From Methylobacterium currus (lineage in GTDB: Bacteria; Pseudomonadota; Alphaproteobacteria; Rhizobiales; Beijerinckiaceae), in assembly GCF_003058325.1 (NCBI RefSeq), contig NZ_CP028843.1, forward strand, positions 2,948,001 to 3,012,000: a stretch of 64,000 nt of DNA. The letters are read 5' to 3'. This document shows positions 41,345 through 52,710 of the stretch, in pieces. The notes below the pieces were generated by a model. That model worked only from the letters and a program-made list of their open reading frames with translations. It was not told where the DNA came from and searched no databases. The position numbers and the translations under genes were made by a program. Position 1 is the stretch's first letter. Every line of letters starts with the position of its first letter.

Positions 41345-42181
41345 ATGGCTTTGAAGACATTCAAGCCGGTCACGCCGAGCCTTCGCCAGCTCGTGATCGT
41401 GGACCGTTCGGAACTCTACAAGGGCAAGCCGGTCAAGTCGCTGACCGTGGGCAAGTCGTCCACGGGCGGCCGCAACAACCTCGGCCGCGTCACCGTCCGC
41501 TTCCGCGGCGGCGGCCACAAGCGGACGCTGCGCAACGTCGACTTCAAGCGGCGTGAGCACGCCGGCAAGGTCGGCACCGTCGAGCGGATCGAGTACGATC
41601 CGAACCGCACGGCGTTCATCGCGCTGGTGACCTACGAGGGTGGGGCGCAGAGCTACATCCTGGCGCCGCAGCGCGTTAAGGCCGGCGACAAGGTGGTGTC
41701 GGGCGAGTCGGTCGACATCAAGCCCGGCAACGCCATGCCGCTCGGCAACATGCCGGTCGGCACGATCGTGCACAACGTCGAGCTGAAGATCGGCAAGGGC
41801 GGGGCGATCGCCCGGTCCGCGGGCAACTACGCCCAGATCGTCGGCCGCGACCAGGGCTACGTCACGCTGCGCCTGAACTCGGGCGAGCAGCGCCTGGTGC
41901 ACGGCCAGTGCTACGCCACGGTGGGCGCGGTCTCGAACCCCGACCACATGAACATCTCGCTCGGCAAGGCGGGGCGTAACCGCTGGCTCGGCAAGCGTCC
42001 GCACAACCGCGGCGTCGCCATGAACCCGATCGACCACCCGCACGGCGGCGGCGAGGGTCGCACCTCGGGCGGTCGTCATCCGGTCACGCCGTGGGGTATC
42101 CCCACCAAGGGCAAGAAGACCCGCTCGAACAAGCGCACCGACACGTTCATCGTGTCGAGCCGCCACAACCGCAAGAAGTAA
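41345..42181 (+). CDS. rplB: 50S ribosomal protein L2
   Basis: 278 residues, normal length. L2 is required for subunit joining and peptidyl transfer. The C-terminal [37 protein letters not shown] holds the conserved histidine region. It begins [27 protein letters not shown] at ATG 41345. It is followed by rpsS after 12 bases. Confidence 0.98.
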   Translation: MALKTFKPVTPSLRQLVIVDRSELYKGKPVKSLTVGKSSTGGRNNLGRVTVRFRGGGHKRTLRNVDFKRREHAGKVGTVERIEYDPNRTAFIALVTYEGGAQSYILAPQRVKAGDKVVSGESVDIKPGNAMPLGNMPVGTIVHNVELKIGKGGAIARSAGNYAQIVGRDQGYVTLRLNSGEQRLVHGQCYATVGAVSNPDHMNISLGKAGRNRWLGKRPHNRGVAMNPIDHPHGGGEGRTSGGRHPVTPWGIPTKGKKTRSNKRTDTFIVSSRHNRKK

Positions 42182-42193
42182 GGGCTTCGTCCC

Positions 42194-42472
42194 ATGGCAC
42201 GTTCAATCTGGAAGGGGCCGTTCGTCGACGGCTACCTCCTCAAGAAGGCGGACGCCGCGCGCGGCGCGAGCCGCAACGAGGTGATCAAGATCTGGAGCCG
42301 TCGCTCCACGATCCTTCCGCATTTCGTTGGTCTGACCTTCGGGGTCTACAACGGGCAGAAGCACATTCCGGTCTACGTCTCCGAGGAGATGGTCGGGCAC
42401 AAGTTCGGCGAGTTCTCGCCGACCCGTACCTTCCACGGTCACGCGGCCGACAAGAAGGCGAAGAGGCGCTGA
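42194..42472 (+). CDS. rpsS: 30S ribosomal protein S19
   Basis: 92 residues. S19 is a 30S head protein near the A-site finger. It begins [73 protein letters not shown] is diagnostic. Only one base separates its stop from the rplV start. Confidence 0.98.
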   Translation: MARSIWKGPFVDGYLLKKADAARGASRNEVIKIWSRRSTILPHFVGLTFGVYNGQKHIPVYVSEEMVGHKFGEFSPTRTFHGHAADKKAKRR

Positions 42473-42473
42473 T

Positions 42474-42857
42474 ATGGGCAAGGCAGCAGCACCCCGCGCG
42501 CTCCCCCGGAACGAGGCGAAGGCCGTCGCGCGCATGCTGCGCGTCAGCCCGCAGAAGCTGAACCTGGTGGCGCAGCTGATCCGCGGCAAGAAGGTCTCGA
42601 CCGCTCTGGCCGACCTGCAGTTCTCGCGCAAGCGGATCGCGGTCGACGTCAAGAAGTGCCTCGAGAGCGCCATCGCGAACGCCGAGAACAACCACGACCT
42701 CGACGTGGACGATCTCGTCGTGAAGGAGGCCTATGTCGGCAAGGCGCTGGTTCTCAAGCGCTTCCACGCCCGCGCCCGCGGCCGTGGCGCCCGCATTCTG
42801 AAGCCGTTCGCGAACCTCACCATCGTGGTGCGGGAAGTCCCGGCCGAAGCCGCCTGA
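42474..42857 (+). CDS. rplV: 50S ribosomal protein L22
   Basis: 127 residues. L22 forms part of the exit tunnel with L4. It has the conserved [57 protein letters not shown] and the tunnel hairpin [34 protein letters not shown]. It is tightly packed between rpsS (1 base) and rpsC (10 bases). Confidence 0.98.
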   Translation: MGKAAAPRALPRNEAKAVARMLRVSPQKLNLVAQLIRGKKVSTALADLQFSRKRIAVDVKKCLESAIANAENNHDLDVDDLVVKEAYVGKALVLKRFHARARGRGARILKPFANLTIVVREVPAEAA

Positions 42858-42867
42858 GGAGGAATCG

Positions 42868-43602
42868 ATGGGCCAGAAAGTCAACCCGATCGGTCTCCGG
42901 CTCGGCATCAACCGGACCTGGGACTCGCGCTGGTACGCCAACAAGGGCGAGTACGCTCGCCTGATGCACGAGGACGTCGCGATCCGCAAAGCGCTGCTCA
43001 AGCAGCTCAAGCAGGCCGCCGTCTCCAAGATCGTCATCGAGCGCCCGCACAAGAAGTGCCGCGTCACCATCCACTCGGGCCGTCCGGGCGTGGTGATCGG
43101 CAAGAAGGGCGCGGACATCGAGAAGCTGCGCAAGCTGGTCAACTCGATGACCAAGGCCGACGTGACGATCAACATCGTCGAGGTGCGCAAGCCGGAGATC
43201 GACGCCACCCTGGTGGCCGACTCGATCGCCCAGCAGCTCGAGCGTCGCGTTGCCTTTCGTCGCGCCATGAAGCGCGCCGTGCAGTCGGCGATGCGCCTCG
43301 GCGCCGAGGGCATCCGCATCAACTGCTCCGGCCGCCTCGGCGGCGCCGAAATCGCCCGGCTCGAGTGGTACCGCGAGGGCCGCGTGCCCCTGCATACCCT
43401 GCGCGCCGACGTGGATTACGGCACGGCCACGGCGTTCACCACCTACGGCACCTGCGGCATCAAGGTGTGGGTGTTCAAGGGCGAGATCCTCGAGCACGAC
43501 CCGATGGCGCAGGACAAGCGCGCGCACGAGGAGGGCGGCCGTTCCGGCGGGCGTCGTGACCGCGAGCGCGGCGAGCGCGGCGGACGGGACGCGGCGGCCT
43601 AA
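42868..43602 (+). CDS. rpsC: 30S ribosomal protein S3
   Basis: 244 residues. S3 lies at the mRNA entry channel, with helicase function together with S4 and S5. The KH domain ([26 protein letters not shown]) and the C-terminal domain ([53 protein letters not shown]) are complete. The tail is Arg/Gly/Glu-rich ([16 protein letters not shown]), longer than in E. coli, as often seen in this class. AGGAGG lies before the start. Confidence 0.98.
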   Translation: MGQKVNPIGLRLGINRTWDSRWYANKGEYARLMHEDVAIRKALLKQLKQAAVSKIVIERPHKKCRVTIHSGRPGVVIGKKGADIEKLRKLVNSMTKADVTINIVEVRKPEIDATLVADSIAQQLERRVAFRRAMKRAVQSAMRLGAEGIRINCSGRLGGAEIARLEWYREGRVPLHTLRADVDYGTATAFTTYGTCGIKVWVFKGEILEHDPMAQDKRAHEEGGRSGGRRDRERGERGGRDAAA

Positions 43603-43642
43603 GGGCCGCCCGTTCCCCGCCCTTCAGTTTTGAGAGGCTGCC

Positions 43643-44056
43643 ATGCTGCAACCCAAGAAGACGAAGTTCCGCAAGCAGTTCAAGGGCCGCATCCACGGCG
43701 CCGCGAAGGGCGGAACCGATCTGAACTTCGGCTCCTACGGCCTCAAGGCCATGGAGCCGGAGCGGATCACCGCGCGTCAGATCGAGGCGGCCCGCCGCGC
43801 GATCACCCGCGAGATGAAGCGTCAGGGCCGGGTCTGGATCCGGATCTTCCCCGACGTTCCCGTGACCGCGAAGCCGACCGAAGTCCGCATGGGCTCCGGC
43901 AAGGGCGCGCCCGAATATTGGGCGGCCCGCGTGCATCCGGGCCGCATCATGTTCGAGATCGACGGAGTGGCCGAGGACATCGCCCGTGAGGCGCTGCGCC
44001 TGGGTGCCGCCAAGCTGCCGGTCCGCACGCGCTTCATCCAGCGCATCGCCGACTGA
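43643..44056 (+). CDS. rplP: 50S ribosomal protein L16
   Basis: 137 residues. L16 shapes the A site on the large subunit. It begins [89 protein letters not shown] is diagnostic, including the conserved arginine that is hydroxylated in some species. Confidence 0.98.
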   Translation: MLQPKKTKFRKQFKGRIHGAAKGGTDLNFGSYGLKAMEPERITARQIEAARRAITREMKRQGRVWIRIFPDVPVTAKPTEVRMGSGKGAPEYWAARVHPGRIMFEIDGVAEDIAREALRLGAAKLPVRTRFIQRIAD

Positions 44057-44070
44057 GGAGAATATTCGAG

Positions 44071-44286
44071 ATGAAGTCGAGCCAGAGGCTGTCTGACCTG
44101 AGCGCGCTGTCGCCGGATCAGCTCGGCGAAGAGCTCCTGAACCTGAAGAAGGAGCAGTTCAACCTGCGCTTCCAGCGGGCCACGGGTCAGCTCGAGAACG
44201 TCGCCCGGGTGCGCGAAGTGCGCCGCGACATCGCCCGCGTCCGCACCTTGCAGCGCCAGAAGACGCTGCAGGCGGCGCAGGGCTAA
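44071..44286 (+). CDS. rpmC: 50S ribosomal protein L29
   Basis: 71 residues, two helices. L29 lies at the tunnel exit next to L23. [51 protein letters not shown] is standard. It lies between rplP and rpsQ, with 14-base gaps on both sides. Confidence 0.97.
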   Translation: MKSSQRLSDLSALSPDQLGEELLNLKKEQFNLRFQRATGQLENVARVREVRRDIARVRTLQRQKTLQAAQG

Positions 44287-44300
44287 GGGAGTTCAAGACC

Positions 44301-44555
44301 ATGCCGAAGCGCGTGCTGCAGGGCGTTGTCGTCAGCGACAAGCAGGACAAGACCGTCGTCGTGAAGGTGGAGCGTCGCTTCACCCACCCGGTGATGAAGA
44401 AGACCATTCGCCGGTCGAAGAACTACCACGCCCACGACGAGAACAACGTGGCCAAGGTCGGCCAGACGGTGTTCATCGAGGAGTCGCGGCCCTATTCCAA
44501 GCTCAAGACCTGGAAGCTGGTCGAGGGCGAGGCGGTCGCGACCGCCGAGGCGTAA
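44301..44555 (+). CDS. rpsQ: 30S ribosomal protein S17
   Basis: 84 residues. S17 is a primary 16S rRNA-binding OB-fold protein. [49 protein letters not shown] is diagnostic. It is last in the S10 unit here: a 323-base gap with hairpins separates it from rplN, where many bacteria have only a few bases. Confidence 0.98.
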   Translation: MPKRVLQGVVVSDKQDKTVVVKVERRFTHPVMKKTIRRSKNYHAHDENNVAKVGQTVFIEESRPYSKLKTWKLVEGEAVATAEA

Positions 44556-44558
44556 GAC

Positions 44559-44786
44559 GGGGCGCCGCTTCGGCGCCCCATTTGCCTCGCGGGAACGGGG
44601 CGCCCCGCGGCGCCCCTTTCGCCTTATCGGAACGGAGTGCCTTTTGGCGCTCCGGCTCCTTGTCAACGAGGCCGATCCGGTGTAGATGGCCGGCCTCCAC
44701 CGAAACATGAAGGGCGTGTGACGCGCTCCTCATCGCGTTCGTTGACCGCGCCAGCGTGACATCGCGCTGCTGCGCGGTCTTTTAAT
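44559..44786 (+). terminator. Four successive hairpins in the rpsQ-rplN gap
   Basis: Stem 1: 44559-44567 with 44571-44579 (9 bp, loop CTT). Stem 2: 44597-44604 with 44609-44616 (8 bp, same GGGGCGCC arm as stem 1), then TTT. Stem 3: 44633-44641 with 44646-44654 (9 bp, one wobble, loop TTTT). Stem 4: 44744-44751 plus 44752-44756 with 44765-44769 and 44772-44779, about 13 bp with a 2-base bulge, followed by TTTT. Stem 4 looks most like a terminator. No gene fits in the 323-base gap, so it probably splits S10 from spc expression. Confidence 0.5.
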
Positions 44787-44878
44787 GGACGGGGACGCGA
44801 GATCCCCATCAGGCTGCCGTCCGCCGGGCAATCCTGCCCTGTGGAGACCTGCCTGAAACAAGGAAAGGGCGTTAGGCC

Positions 44879-45247
44879 GTGATCCAGATGCAGACGAATC
44901 TGGACGTCGCCGACAATTCCGGCGCACGTCGCGTGATGTGCATCAAGGTACTCGGTGGTTCCAAGCGCAAGTATGCCGGCGTCGGCGACATCATCGTGGT
45001 GTCGGTGAAGGAGGCGATTCCGCGGGGCCGCGTGAAGAAGGGCGACGTCATGAAGGCGGTCGTCGTGCGCACTGCCAAGGACGTCCGTCGGGCCGACGGT
45101 TCGGTGATCCGCTTCGACCGCAACGCGGCCGTGCTGATCAACAACCAGAAGGAGCCGATCGGCACCCGTATCTTCGGGCCCGTGCCGCGCGAGCTGCGCG
45201 CTCGCAACCACATGAAGATCATCTCGCTGGCGCCGGAGGTGCTGTAA
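44879..45247 (+). CDS. rplN: 50S ribosomal protein L14
   Basis: 122 residues. L14 forms an intersubunit bridge and is the docking site of the silencing factor RsfS. It begins [49 protein letters not shown] 44879 is chosen because family members begin MIQ; it is preceded by AAGGAAAGG. First gene of the spc group here. Its TAA overlaps the rplX ATG (TAATG). Confidence 0.97.
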   Translation: MIQMQTNLDVADNSGARRVMCIKVLGGSKRKYAGVGDIIVVSVKEAIPRGRVKKGDVMKAVVVRTAKDVRRADGSVIRFDRNAAVLINNQKEPIGTRIFGPVPRELRARNHMKIISLAPEVL

Positions 45248-45564
45248 TGGCTGCGAAGGTGAAGAAGGGCGACAAGGTCGTCGTCCTGACCGGCCGCGAC
45301 AAGGGTCGCACCGGCGAGGTCATCCAGGTGATGCCGAAGGAAGATCGGGCCCTGGTGCGGGGGATCAACCTGGTGAAGCGCCACACGCGCCAGACCCAGA
45401 CCTCCGAGGGCGGGATCATCTCCAAGGAGGCGGCGATCCACCTGTCGAACCTGGCGGTCGCCGACCCCAAGGACGGCAAGCCCACCCGGGTCGGTTTTCG
45501 CATTCTGGAAGACGGGCGCAAGGTTCGCTTCGCGAAGCGCTCGGGAGATCTGATCGATGGCTGA
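45247..45564 (+). CDS. rplX: 50S ribosomal protein L24
   Basis: 105 residues. L24 is an assembly initiator of the 50S particle with a KOW motif ([41 protein letters not shown]). The start overlaps the rplN stop and its end overlaps the rplE start by eight bases, so three genes are translationally linked. Confidence 0.97.
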   Translation: MAAKVKKGDKVVVLTGRDKGRTGEVIQVMPKEDRALVRGINLVKRHTRQTQTSEGGIISKEAAIHLSNLAVADPKDGKPTRVGFRILEDGRKVRFAKRSGDLIDG

Positions 45565-46123
45565 GGCGCTGAAGGACGGCTACACGCCGCGGCTGAAGAA
45601 GCACTACGAGGAAGTGGTGCGTCCGAAGCTGATCGAGGAGTTCGGCTACACCAACCCGATGCAGGTGCCGGCGATCGAGAAGATCGTCGTCAACATGGGC
45701 GTCGGCGAGTCGACCCAGGACTCCAAGAAGGCCACCGTGGCGGCCGAGGATCTCGGCCTGATCGTCGGCCAGAAGCCGGTGGTCACCCGGGCCCGCAAGG
45801 CGATCGCGACCTTCAAGGTCCGCGAGAACATGCCGATCGGCTGCAAGGTCACGCTGCGCAAGCAGCGGATGTACGAGTTCATGGATCGCCTGATCACCAT
45901 CGCGCTGCCGCGCGTGCGTGACTTCCGCGGCCTGAACCCGAAGTCGTTCGACGGCCGCGGCAACTACGCCCTCGGGATCAAGGAGCACCTGGTGTTCCCC
46001 GAGATCAACTACGACAAGGCCCAGAACACCTGGGGCATGGACATCGTCGTGGCGACCACCGCCAAGACCGATGCCGAGGCCCGGGCGCTCCTGAAGCACT
46101 TCAACTTCCCGTTCCGGCAGTGA
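45557..46123 (+). CDS. rplE: 50S ribosomal protein L5
   Basis: 188 residues. L5 binds 5S rRNA and contacts P-site tRNA. Conserved: [76 protein letters not shown]. It starts inside the end of rplX in another frame. Confidence 0.98.
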   Translation: MAEALKDGYTPRLKKHYEEVVRPKLIEEFGYTNPMQVPAIEKIVVNMGVGESTQDSKKATVAAEDLGLIVGQKPVVTRARKAIATFKVRENMPIGCKVTLRKQRMYEFMDRLITIALPRVRDFRGLNPKSFDGRGNYALGIKEHLVFPEINYDKAQNTWGMDIVVATTAKTDAEARALLKHFNFPFRQ

Positions 46124-46164
46124 GGGCTCTACGCCCCCATACGCGGACACCGGAGAGCTAGAAC

Positions 46165-46470
46165 ATGGCTAAGACGAGCAAGATCGAGAAGAACAAGCAG
46201 CGGCGGGAGCTGGTGAAGCGTTTCGCGCCGAAGCGCGAAGCGCTGCTGGCCACCGCCAACGACGAGTCGCTGTCGATGGAGGAGCGCTTCGAGGCGCGCC
46301 TCAAGCTGGCGGAGCTGCCCCGCAACTCCAGCGCGACCCGCATCCGCAACCGCTGCGAGATGACCGGCCGTCCCCGGGCTTACTACCGCAAGCTCGGCAT
46401 CTCCCGCGTCGCGCTCCGCGATCTGGGATCTCGGGGTCTGATCCCGGGCCTGGTCAAGTCCAGCTGGTAA
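46165..46470 (+). CDS. rpsN: 30S ribosomal protein S14, zinc-free type
   Basis: 101 residues, the long form without the two CxxC zinc pairs: the region reads [43 protein letters not shown] with a single Cys. S14 sits in the 30S head near S3 and S10. GGAGAG lies upstream of ATG 46165. Confidence 0.97.
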   Translation: MAKTSKIEKNKQRRELVKRFAPKREALLATANDESLSMEERFEARLKLAELPRNSSATRIRNRCEMTGRPRAYYRKLGISRVALRDLGSRGLIPGLVKSSW

Positions 46471-46486
46471 GGGGAGGGCGCCACAG

Positions 46487-46882
46487 ATGATCAACGATCC
46501 CGTGGGCGATATGCTCACCCGCATCCGCAACGGCCAGCAGCGTCGTCGCAACGTCGTGCAGACCCCCGGCTCCAAGCTGCGGGCCCGCGTCCTCGACGTC
46601 CTGAAGTCCGAGGGCTACATCCGCGACTACGCCACGACCGATTACGGTAACGGGCGCACCGAGTTCGCGATCGAACTCAAGTACTTCGACGGCCAGCCGG
46701 TGATCCGCTCGATCGAGCGCGTCTCCAAGCCGGGCCGCCGGGTCTACTCGTCGGTCGATACCCTGCCGCGCGTCGCCGACGGCCTGGGCATCACCATCGT
46801 CTCCACCCCTCAGGGCGTCATGGCCGACCACGAGGCGCGCGAGCGCAACGTCGGCGGCGAGGTGCTCTGCAAGGTCTTCTGA
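46487..46882 (+). CDS. rpsH: 30S ribosomal protein S8
   Basis: 131 residues. S8 binds the 16S central domain and is the spc operon repressor in E. coli. It begins [46 protein letters not shown]; the C-terminal [32 protein letters not shown] is standard. Confidence 0.98.
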   Translation: MINDPVGDMLTRIRNGQQRRRNVVQTPGSKLRARVLDVLKSEGYIRDYATTDYGNGRTEFAIELKYFDGQPVIRSIERVSKPGRRVYSSVDTLPRVADGLGITIVSTPQGVMADHEARERNVGGEVLCKVF

Positions 46883-46918
46883 CCTTCGGACCCTGACAGC
46901 CGAAAAGGAGAGACGAGC

Positions 46919-47452
46919 ATGTCCCGCGTAGGCAAGAAGCCCGTGACCGTGCCGGCCGGCGTGACCGCCACCGTCGACGGCCAGAACGTCAAGATCAAGG
47001 GCCAGAAGGGGGAGCTGCAGTTCCGTGTCCCCGACCAGGTGTCGGTCAGCCACGAGAACGGCGCGATCTCGGTCCAGCCCCGGTCGCAGACCAAGGAGGC
47101 CCGCGCGATGTGGGGCCTCTCCCGCGCCCAGGTCTCGAACCTGGTCGAGGGCGTGACCAAGGGCTACGAGAAGAAGCTGGAGATCAACGGCGTCGGTTAC
47201 CGCGCCGCGGTCGCCGGCAAGGTGCTGAAGCTGTCGCTCGGCTACAGCCACGACGTCGAGTACCCGATTCCGGACGGGATCACGATCGCCACTCCGCGGC
47301 CGGTCGAGATCATCGTCACCGGCATCGACAAGCAGCGCGTCGGCCAGGTCGCGGCGGAGATCCGCGAGTATCGCGGCCCCGAGCCCTACAAGGGCAAGGG
47401 CGTGAAGTACGCCGGCGAGTTCATCTTCCGCAAGGAAGGCAAGAAGAAGTAA
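46919..47452 (+). CDS. rplF: 50S ribosomal protein L6
   Basis: 177 residues, two homologous domains near the sarcin-ricin loop. It begins [53 protein letters not shown] and [30 protein letters not shown] are diagnostic. AAGGAGAG precedes the start. Confidence 0.98.
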   Translation: MSRVGKKPVTVPAGVTATVDGQNVKIKGQKGELQFRVPDQVSVSHENGAISVQPRSQTKEARAMWGLSRAQVSNLVEGVTKGYEKKLEINGVGYRAAVAGKVLKLSLGYSHDVEYPIPDGITIATPRPVEIIVTGIDKQRVGQVAAEIREYRGPEPYKGKGVKYAGEFIFRKEGKKK

Positions 47453-47464
47453 GGACCGCCGACG

Positions 47465-47827
47465 ATGTCTCGCAAAATCGAACTGCTCGATCGGCGCCGC
47501 GCGCGCGTCCGGCGGGCGATCCGCAAGGCGGCGAACGGCCGTCCGCGGCTCTCGGTGTTCCGCTCCTCCAAGCAGATCTACGTCCAGGTCATCGACGACG
47601 CGACCGGCCATACGCTGGCCGCCGCCTCGAGCCTCGACAAGGACCTGCGCGCCCGCCTCAAGACCGGTGCCGACAAGGCCGCCGCGACCGAGGTCGGCAA
47701 GCTGGTGGCGGAGCGCGCCAAGGCCGCCGGGGTGACCCAGGTCATCTTCGACCGCTCGGGCTACCTTTATCACGGCCGGGTCAAGGCCCTGGCCGATGCG
47801 GCCCGCGAGGGCGGCCTCGACTTCTAA
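47465..47827 (+). CDS. rplR: 50S ribosomal protein L18
   Basis: 120 residues. L18 binds 5S r[50 protein letters not shown] and the C-terminal [26 protein letters not shown] are standard. A 167-base gap, longer than usual, separates it from rpsE. Confidence 0.98.
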   Translation: MSRKIELLDRRRARVRRAIRKAANGRPRLSVFRSSKQIYVQVIDDATGHTLAAASSLDKDLRARLKTGADKAAATEVGKLVAERAKAAGVTQVIFDRSGYLYHGRVKALADAAREGGLDF

Positions 47828-47994
47828 CCTTGGACTTCTGATCCCGAGAGGGGAGGGCGCGTCCTGGCGCCGCCCCGGTCGGGTCGGCACGATGTCCCGG
47901 AGGCGAGGGGGCCCATGCGGCTCCCTCTCTCTTTACGGCGGATGACACAGCAGCGAGCGGGACCGCCGCCCGCGTCAGTCGATGGACAACACAC

Positions 47995-48576
47995 ATGGCA
48001 CGTGAGCGTGAGGGTCGTCGCCGCGACGACCGCGAGGAGCGCGACAGCGAGTTCGTGGACAAGCTCGTCCACATCAACCGTGTCGCCAAGGTGGTGAAGG
48101 GCGGCCGTCGCTTCGGCTTCGCGGCCCTCGTCGTCGTCGGCGACCAGAAGGGTCGCGTCGGTTTCGGTCACGGCAAGGCCCGTGAGGTTCCCGAGGCCAT
48201 CCGCAAGGCCACCGAGGCGGCCAAGCGCGGCCTCGTCCGCGTCGCGCTCCGCGAGGGCCGCACCCTGCACCACGACGTGCAGGGCCGTCACGGCGCCGGC
48301 AAGGTGATCCTGCGCGCGGCTCCGGCCGGTACCGGCATCATCGCGGGCGGCCCGATGCGCGCCGTCTTCGAGACGCTCGGCATGCAGGACGTGGTGGCGA
48401 AGTCGCTCGGCTCGTCGAACCCCTACAACCTCGTGCGCGCCACCTTCGACGCGCTGAAGAACGAGGATTCGCCCCGTTCGGTCGCGGCGCGCCGCGGTCT
48501 GAAGGTCTCGGCCCTCCAGGCCCGCCGTCGTGATGCTGACTCGGCCGCCTCGGCCGACTCCGCCGACGCTGCGTAA
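47995..48576 (+). CDS. rpsE: 30S ribosomal protein S5
   Basis: 193 residues. S5 contributes to decoding accuracy and mRNA unwinding. [52 protein letters not shown] and [43 protein letters not shown] are diagnostic. N- and C-terminal tails are charged and Ala-rich. It begins [17 protein letters not shown]. Confidence 0.98.
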   Translation: MAREREGRRRDDREERDSEFVDKLVHINRVAKVVKGGRRFGFAALVVVGDQKGRVGFGHGKAREVPEAIRKATEAAKRGLVRVALREGRTLHHDVQGRHGAGKVILRAAPAGTGIIAGGPMRAVFETLGMQDVVAKSLGSSNPYNLVRATFDALKNEDSPRSVAARRGLKVSALQARRRDADSAASADSADAA

Positions 48577-48588
48577 GGGAGGCTCGGG

Positions 48589-48780
48589 ATGACTGAGAAG
48601 ACCGTCCGCGTGCAGCAGATCGGCTCGCCGATCCGCCGCGAGGCCAGCCAGCGCCAGACGCTGATCGGCCTGAAGCTGAACAAGATGCACCGTATCGCCG
48701 TCCTGCCCGACAACCCGTCGGTGCGCGGCATGATCGCGAAGGTGCATCACCTCGTGCGCGTTCTCGACGACGCGGCGTGA
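48589..48780 (+). CDS. rpmD: 50S ribosomal protein L30
   Basis: 63 residues. Small L30 with the pattern [55 protein letters not shown]. It lies between rpsE and rplO as in most bacteria, 12 and 10 bases from them. Confidence 0.97.
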   Translation: MTEKTVRVQQIGSPIRREASQRQTLIGLKLNKMHRIAVLPDNPSVRGMIAKVHHLVRVLDDAA

Positions 48781-48790
48781 GGAGGGCACC

Positions 48791-49279
48791 ATGAAGCTCA
48801 ACGAAATCCGTGACAACGAAGGCGCAACCAAGAAGCGGATGCGCGTCGGCCGGGGTATCGGCTCCGGCAAGGGCAAGACCGCCGGCCGCGGCGTGAAGGG
48901 CCAGAAGGCGCGCTCCGGCGTCGCCATCAAGGGCTTCGAGGGCGGCCAGATGCCGCTCCACCGTCGCCTGCCCAAGCGCGGCTTCAACAACCCGGGGGCG
49001 ACCGACCTCAACGAGGTCAATATCGGCCGCATCCAGCAGGCGGTGGATGCCGGCAAGCTGGACGCCTCGGCTCCGGTGACCCTCGAGGCGCTGATCGCCG
49101 CCGGCGTGGTCTCCAAGGCCCGCGATGGCGTGAAGATCCTCGGCGTCGGCGAACTCACCGCCAAGCTGACTTTCCAGGTCTCCCGGGCGTCGAAGTCGGC
49201 GGTCGAGGCGATCGAGAAGGCCGGCGGCTCGGTGACCCAGTCGCTCGCGACCGCCGACGACGCGGTTGCGTCCGCCTGA
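48791..49279 (+). CDS. rplO: 50S ribosomal protein L15
   Basis: 162 residues. L15 is a late-assembly protein with a long Gly/Lys/Arg-rich N-terminal tail ([44 protein letters not shown] in family form). [17 protein letters not shown] is diagnostic. GGAGG lies just before the start. Confidence 0.98.
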   Translation: MKLNEIRDNEGATKKRMRVGRGIGSGKGKTAGRGVKGQKARSGVAIKGFEGGQMPLHRRLPKRGFNNPGATDLNEVNIGRIQQAVDAGKLDASAPVTLEALIAAGVVSKARDGVKILGVGELTAKLTFQVSRASKSAVEAIEKAGGSVTQSLATADDAVASA

Positions 49280-49411
49280 GGCACACTTTAAGTCACCGAT
49301 CATCGGCGGCGGCCCGTGCGACCAGCGCGAGGCCGCCGCTCGTGTTTTGGGGGATGCCCGCGCATCCCTGACCGCGACGCCGCGGATCCCGACCCTGAGG
49401 ACACGTAACCC

Positions 49412-50749
<1,338 letters not shown>

Positions 50750-50933
50750 CACCGTCGCGAGCGACAATTCCCGGGGGCCAATACAACCGGCCCGGGCGCC
50801 CTTGCGCCGGGGCCGGGCCTTAGCGCATGGTCGGATAACGGCCGGAGCGGGTCTCGGGTTAGAACAAGCAGAGAGGCCGCGCCCCTGGGAGGAAGGATCC
50901 CGTGCGGGACGCGGTGGAGGGGAGTGACAGGTT

Positions 50934-51533
50934 ATGCGGATCATTCTGCTCGGCCCGCCCGGCGCCGGGAAAGGCACCCAATCGGCGCGGATCGTCGAGC
51001 GGTTCGGAATCCCGCAGCTCTCGACCGGCGACATGCTGCGGGCCGCGGTGGCGGCCGGCACCCCGGTCGGCCTCAAGGCCAAGGCCCTGATGGAGAGCGG
51101 CGCGCTCGTCTCCGACGACATCGTGATCGGCATCGTCGCCGACCGGATCGAGGAGCCCGACGCCCGCAGCGGCTTCATCCTCGACGGCTTCCCGCGTACG
51201 GTGGCGCAGGCCGTCGCTCTGGACACGATGCTGGCCCAGAAGGGTCTGCGCCTCGACGCGGTGATCGAGTTCAAGGTCGACGAGGACGCGCTGGTCGGGC
51301 GCATCGCCAAGCGCGCGGCCGAGACCGAGGCTCGCGGCGAGCCGGTGCGCAAGGACGACACGCCGGAGGTGTTCAAGACCCGGCTCGACGCCTATCGCAC
51401 CCAGACGGCGCCGCTCTCTGCGCATTACGCCGGTACCGGCCTCCTGCGCCAGGTCGACGGCATGGCGCCGATCGACGAGGTGACGAGGCAGCTCGAAGCG
51501 ATGCTCGCCCCGTTCCAGGCCGTGTCGGCGTGA
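50934..51533 (+). CDS. adk: Adenylate kinase, short-LID form
   Basis: 199 residues. It converts AMP and ATP to two ADP. The P-loop GPPGAGKGT is at residues 7-15; [25 protein letters not shown] and the C-terminal region are present. The LID is short: [21 protein letters not shown] replaces the roughly 27-residue LID insert of E. coli, as in other alphaproteobacterial and eukaryotic AK1-like short forms. A GGGGAG-type site lies before ATG 50934. Confidence 0.97.
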   Translation: MRIILLGPPGAGKGTQSARIVERFGIPQLSTGDMLRAAVAAGTPVGLKAKALMESGALVSDDIVIGIVADRIEEPDARSGFILDGFPRTVAQAVALDTMLAQKGLRLDAVIEFKVDEDALVGRIAKRAAETEARGEPVRKDDTPEVFKTRLDAYRTQTAPLSAHYAGTGLLRQVDGMAPIDEVTRQLEAMLAPFQAVSA

Positions 51534-51546
51534 CGCAGGTAACGAG

Positions 51547-51575
51547 TTGACAACGGTTCGCGCCCGCGCTAGTGG
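51547..51575 (+). promoter_or_regulatory. Probable promoter for rpsM-rpsK
   Basis: TTGACA, a perfect -35, at 51547-51552, 17 bases, TAGTGG at 51570-51575. It lies 13 bases after the adk stop and about 170 bases before rpsM. The -10 is poor, but the spacing is ideal. Confidence 0.5.
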
Positions 51576-51744
51576 GCGCTCCTTCGTTCAGACCCGGACG
51601 GCCCGGCGTGCCTCTCTGGAGGCCGCTCCGGGCCGATTTGCCGTCGGGACGACGCGCAGGGGCCGGACTCCACCGGACGCGCGTGAGACCTTAGAGAATG
51701 CCGTCCGGGCCCGACGCCTGGGCGCGATGGAGAGCAGGAACACC

Positions 51745-52113
51745 ATGGCCCGTATCGCCGGCGTCAACATCCCGACCAACAAGCGCGTCGTCATCGCGCT
51801 GCAGTACATCCACGGCATCGGTGCCAAGAAGGCCGAGGAGATCACCGAGAAGGTCGGCATCCCGGCCGAGCGTCGCGTGAACCAGCTCACCGACGCCGAG
51901 GTGCTGCAGATCCGCGAGACGATCGACCGCGACTACGTCGTCGAGGGCGACCTGCGCCGCGAAGTCGCGATGAACATCAAGCGCCTGATGGATCTCGGCT
52001 GCTACCGCGGCCTGCGTCACCGCCGCAACCTGCCGGTCCGCGGCCAGCGCACCCACACCAACGCCCGCACCCGCAAGGGCAAGGCGAAGCCGATCGCCGG
52101 CAAGAAGAAGTAA
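51745..52113 (+). CDS. rpsM: 30S ribosomal protein S13
   Basis: 122 residues. S13 is a 30S head protein contacting P-site tRNA and bridging to the 50S. It begins [62 protein letters not shown] is the conserved tail. The frame stays open to 51547, but ATG 51745 matches the family start and has GAGAGCAGGAA upstream. Confidence 0.98.
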   Translation: MARIAGVNIPTNKRVVIALQYIHGIGAKKAEEITEKVGIPAERRVNQLTDAEVLQIRETIDRDYVVEGDLRREVAMNIKRLMDLGCYRGLRHRRNLPVRGQRTHTNARTRKGKAKPIAGKKK

Positions 52114-52256
52114 GCCGCGATCCGCTAGTCCAATCGGCGGGGCCGGGCTTTCGGTTCCGCCCGACACCGGCGGCGCGAGAGCGCCGTCACCGCTACTCGT
52201 AAGAGACGTCCCGAGCGCCTGGCACCACGGGCGCGCCTGAAGGATCGAAAGACAGT

Positions 52257-52646
52257 ATGGCCAAGGAAGCAACCCGCGTCCGTCGTCGCGAACGCAAGAA
52301 CATCGTGTCGGGCGTCGCCCACGTGAACGCCTCGTTCAACAACACGATGATCACCATCACGGACGCCCAGGGCAACACGATCTCGTGGTCGTCGGCCGGC
52401 GCCATGGGCTTCAAGGGCTCCCGCAAGTCGACCCCCTACGCCGCCCAGGTCGCGGCCGAGGATGCCGGCCGCAAGGCCGCCGAGCACGGCATGCGCACTC
52501 TCGAGGTCGAGGTCTCGGGCCCCGGTTCGGGCCGCGAGTCGGCTCTGCGCGCGCTTCAGGCGGCGGGCTTCACGGTGACGTCGATCCGCGACGTGACCCC
52601 CATCCCGCATAACGGCTGCCGCCCGCGCAAGCGTCGCCGCGTCTGA
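52257..52646 (+). CDS. rpsK: 30S ribosomal protein S11
   Basis: 129 residues. S11 is a platform protein near the E site. [60 protein letters not shown] and [23 protein letters not shown] are diagnostic. The next gene is not rpoA but a metallo-hydrolase, which is unusual. Confidence 0.98.
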   Translation: MAKEATRVRRRERKNIVSGVAHVNASFNNTMITITDAQGNTISWSSAGAMGFKGSRKSTPYAAQVAAEDAGRKAAEHGMRTLEVEVSGPGSGRESALRALQAAGFTVTSIRDVTPIPHNGCRPRKRRRV

Positions 52647-52710
52647 TCGTCCACAGGTCCGGGAGGCGTCGCGAGAAGCCTCCCGACCGACGGCCCGCGA
52701 AGAGGATTGC

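Noticed and set aside
44742..44770. TTGACC at 44742-44747 as a promoter for rplN
   Set aside because: No acceptable -10 at 16-18 bases; the bases are better explained as part of the fourth hairpin.
50750..51744. Search for rpmJ (L36) between secY and rpsM
   Set aside because: No short Cys/His/Lys-rich frame is present; in alphaproteobacteria rpmJ lies elsewhere.
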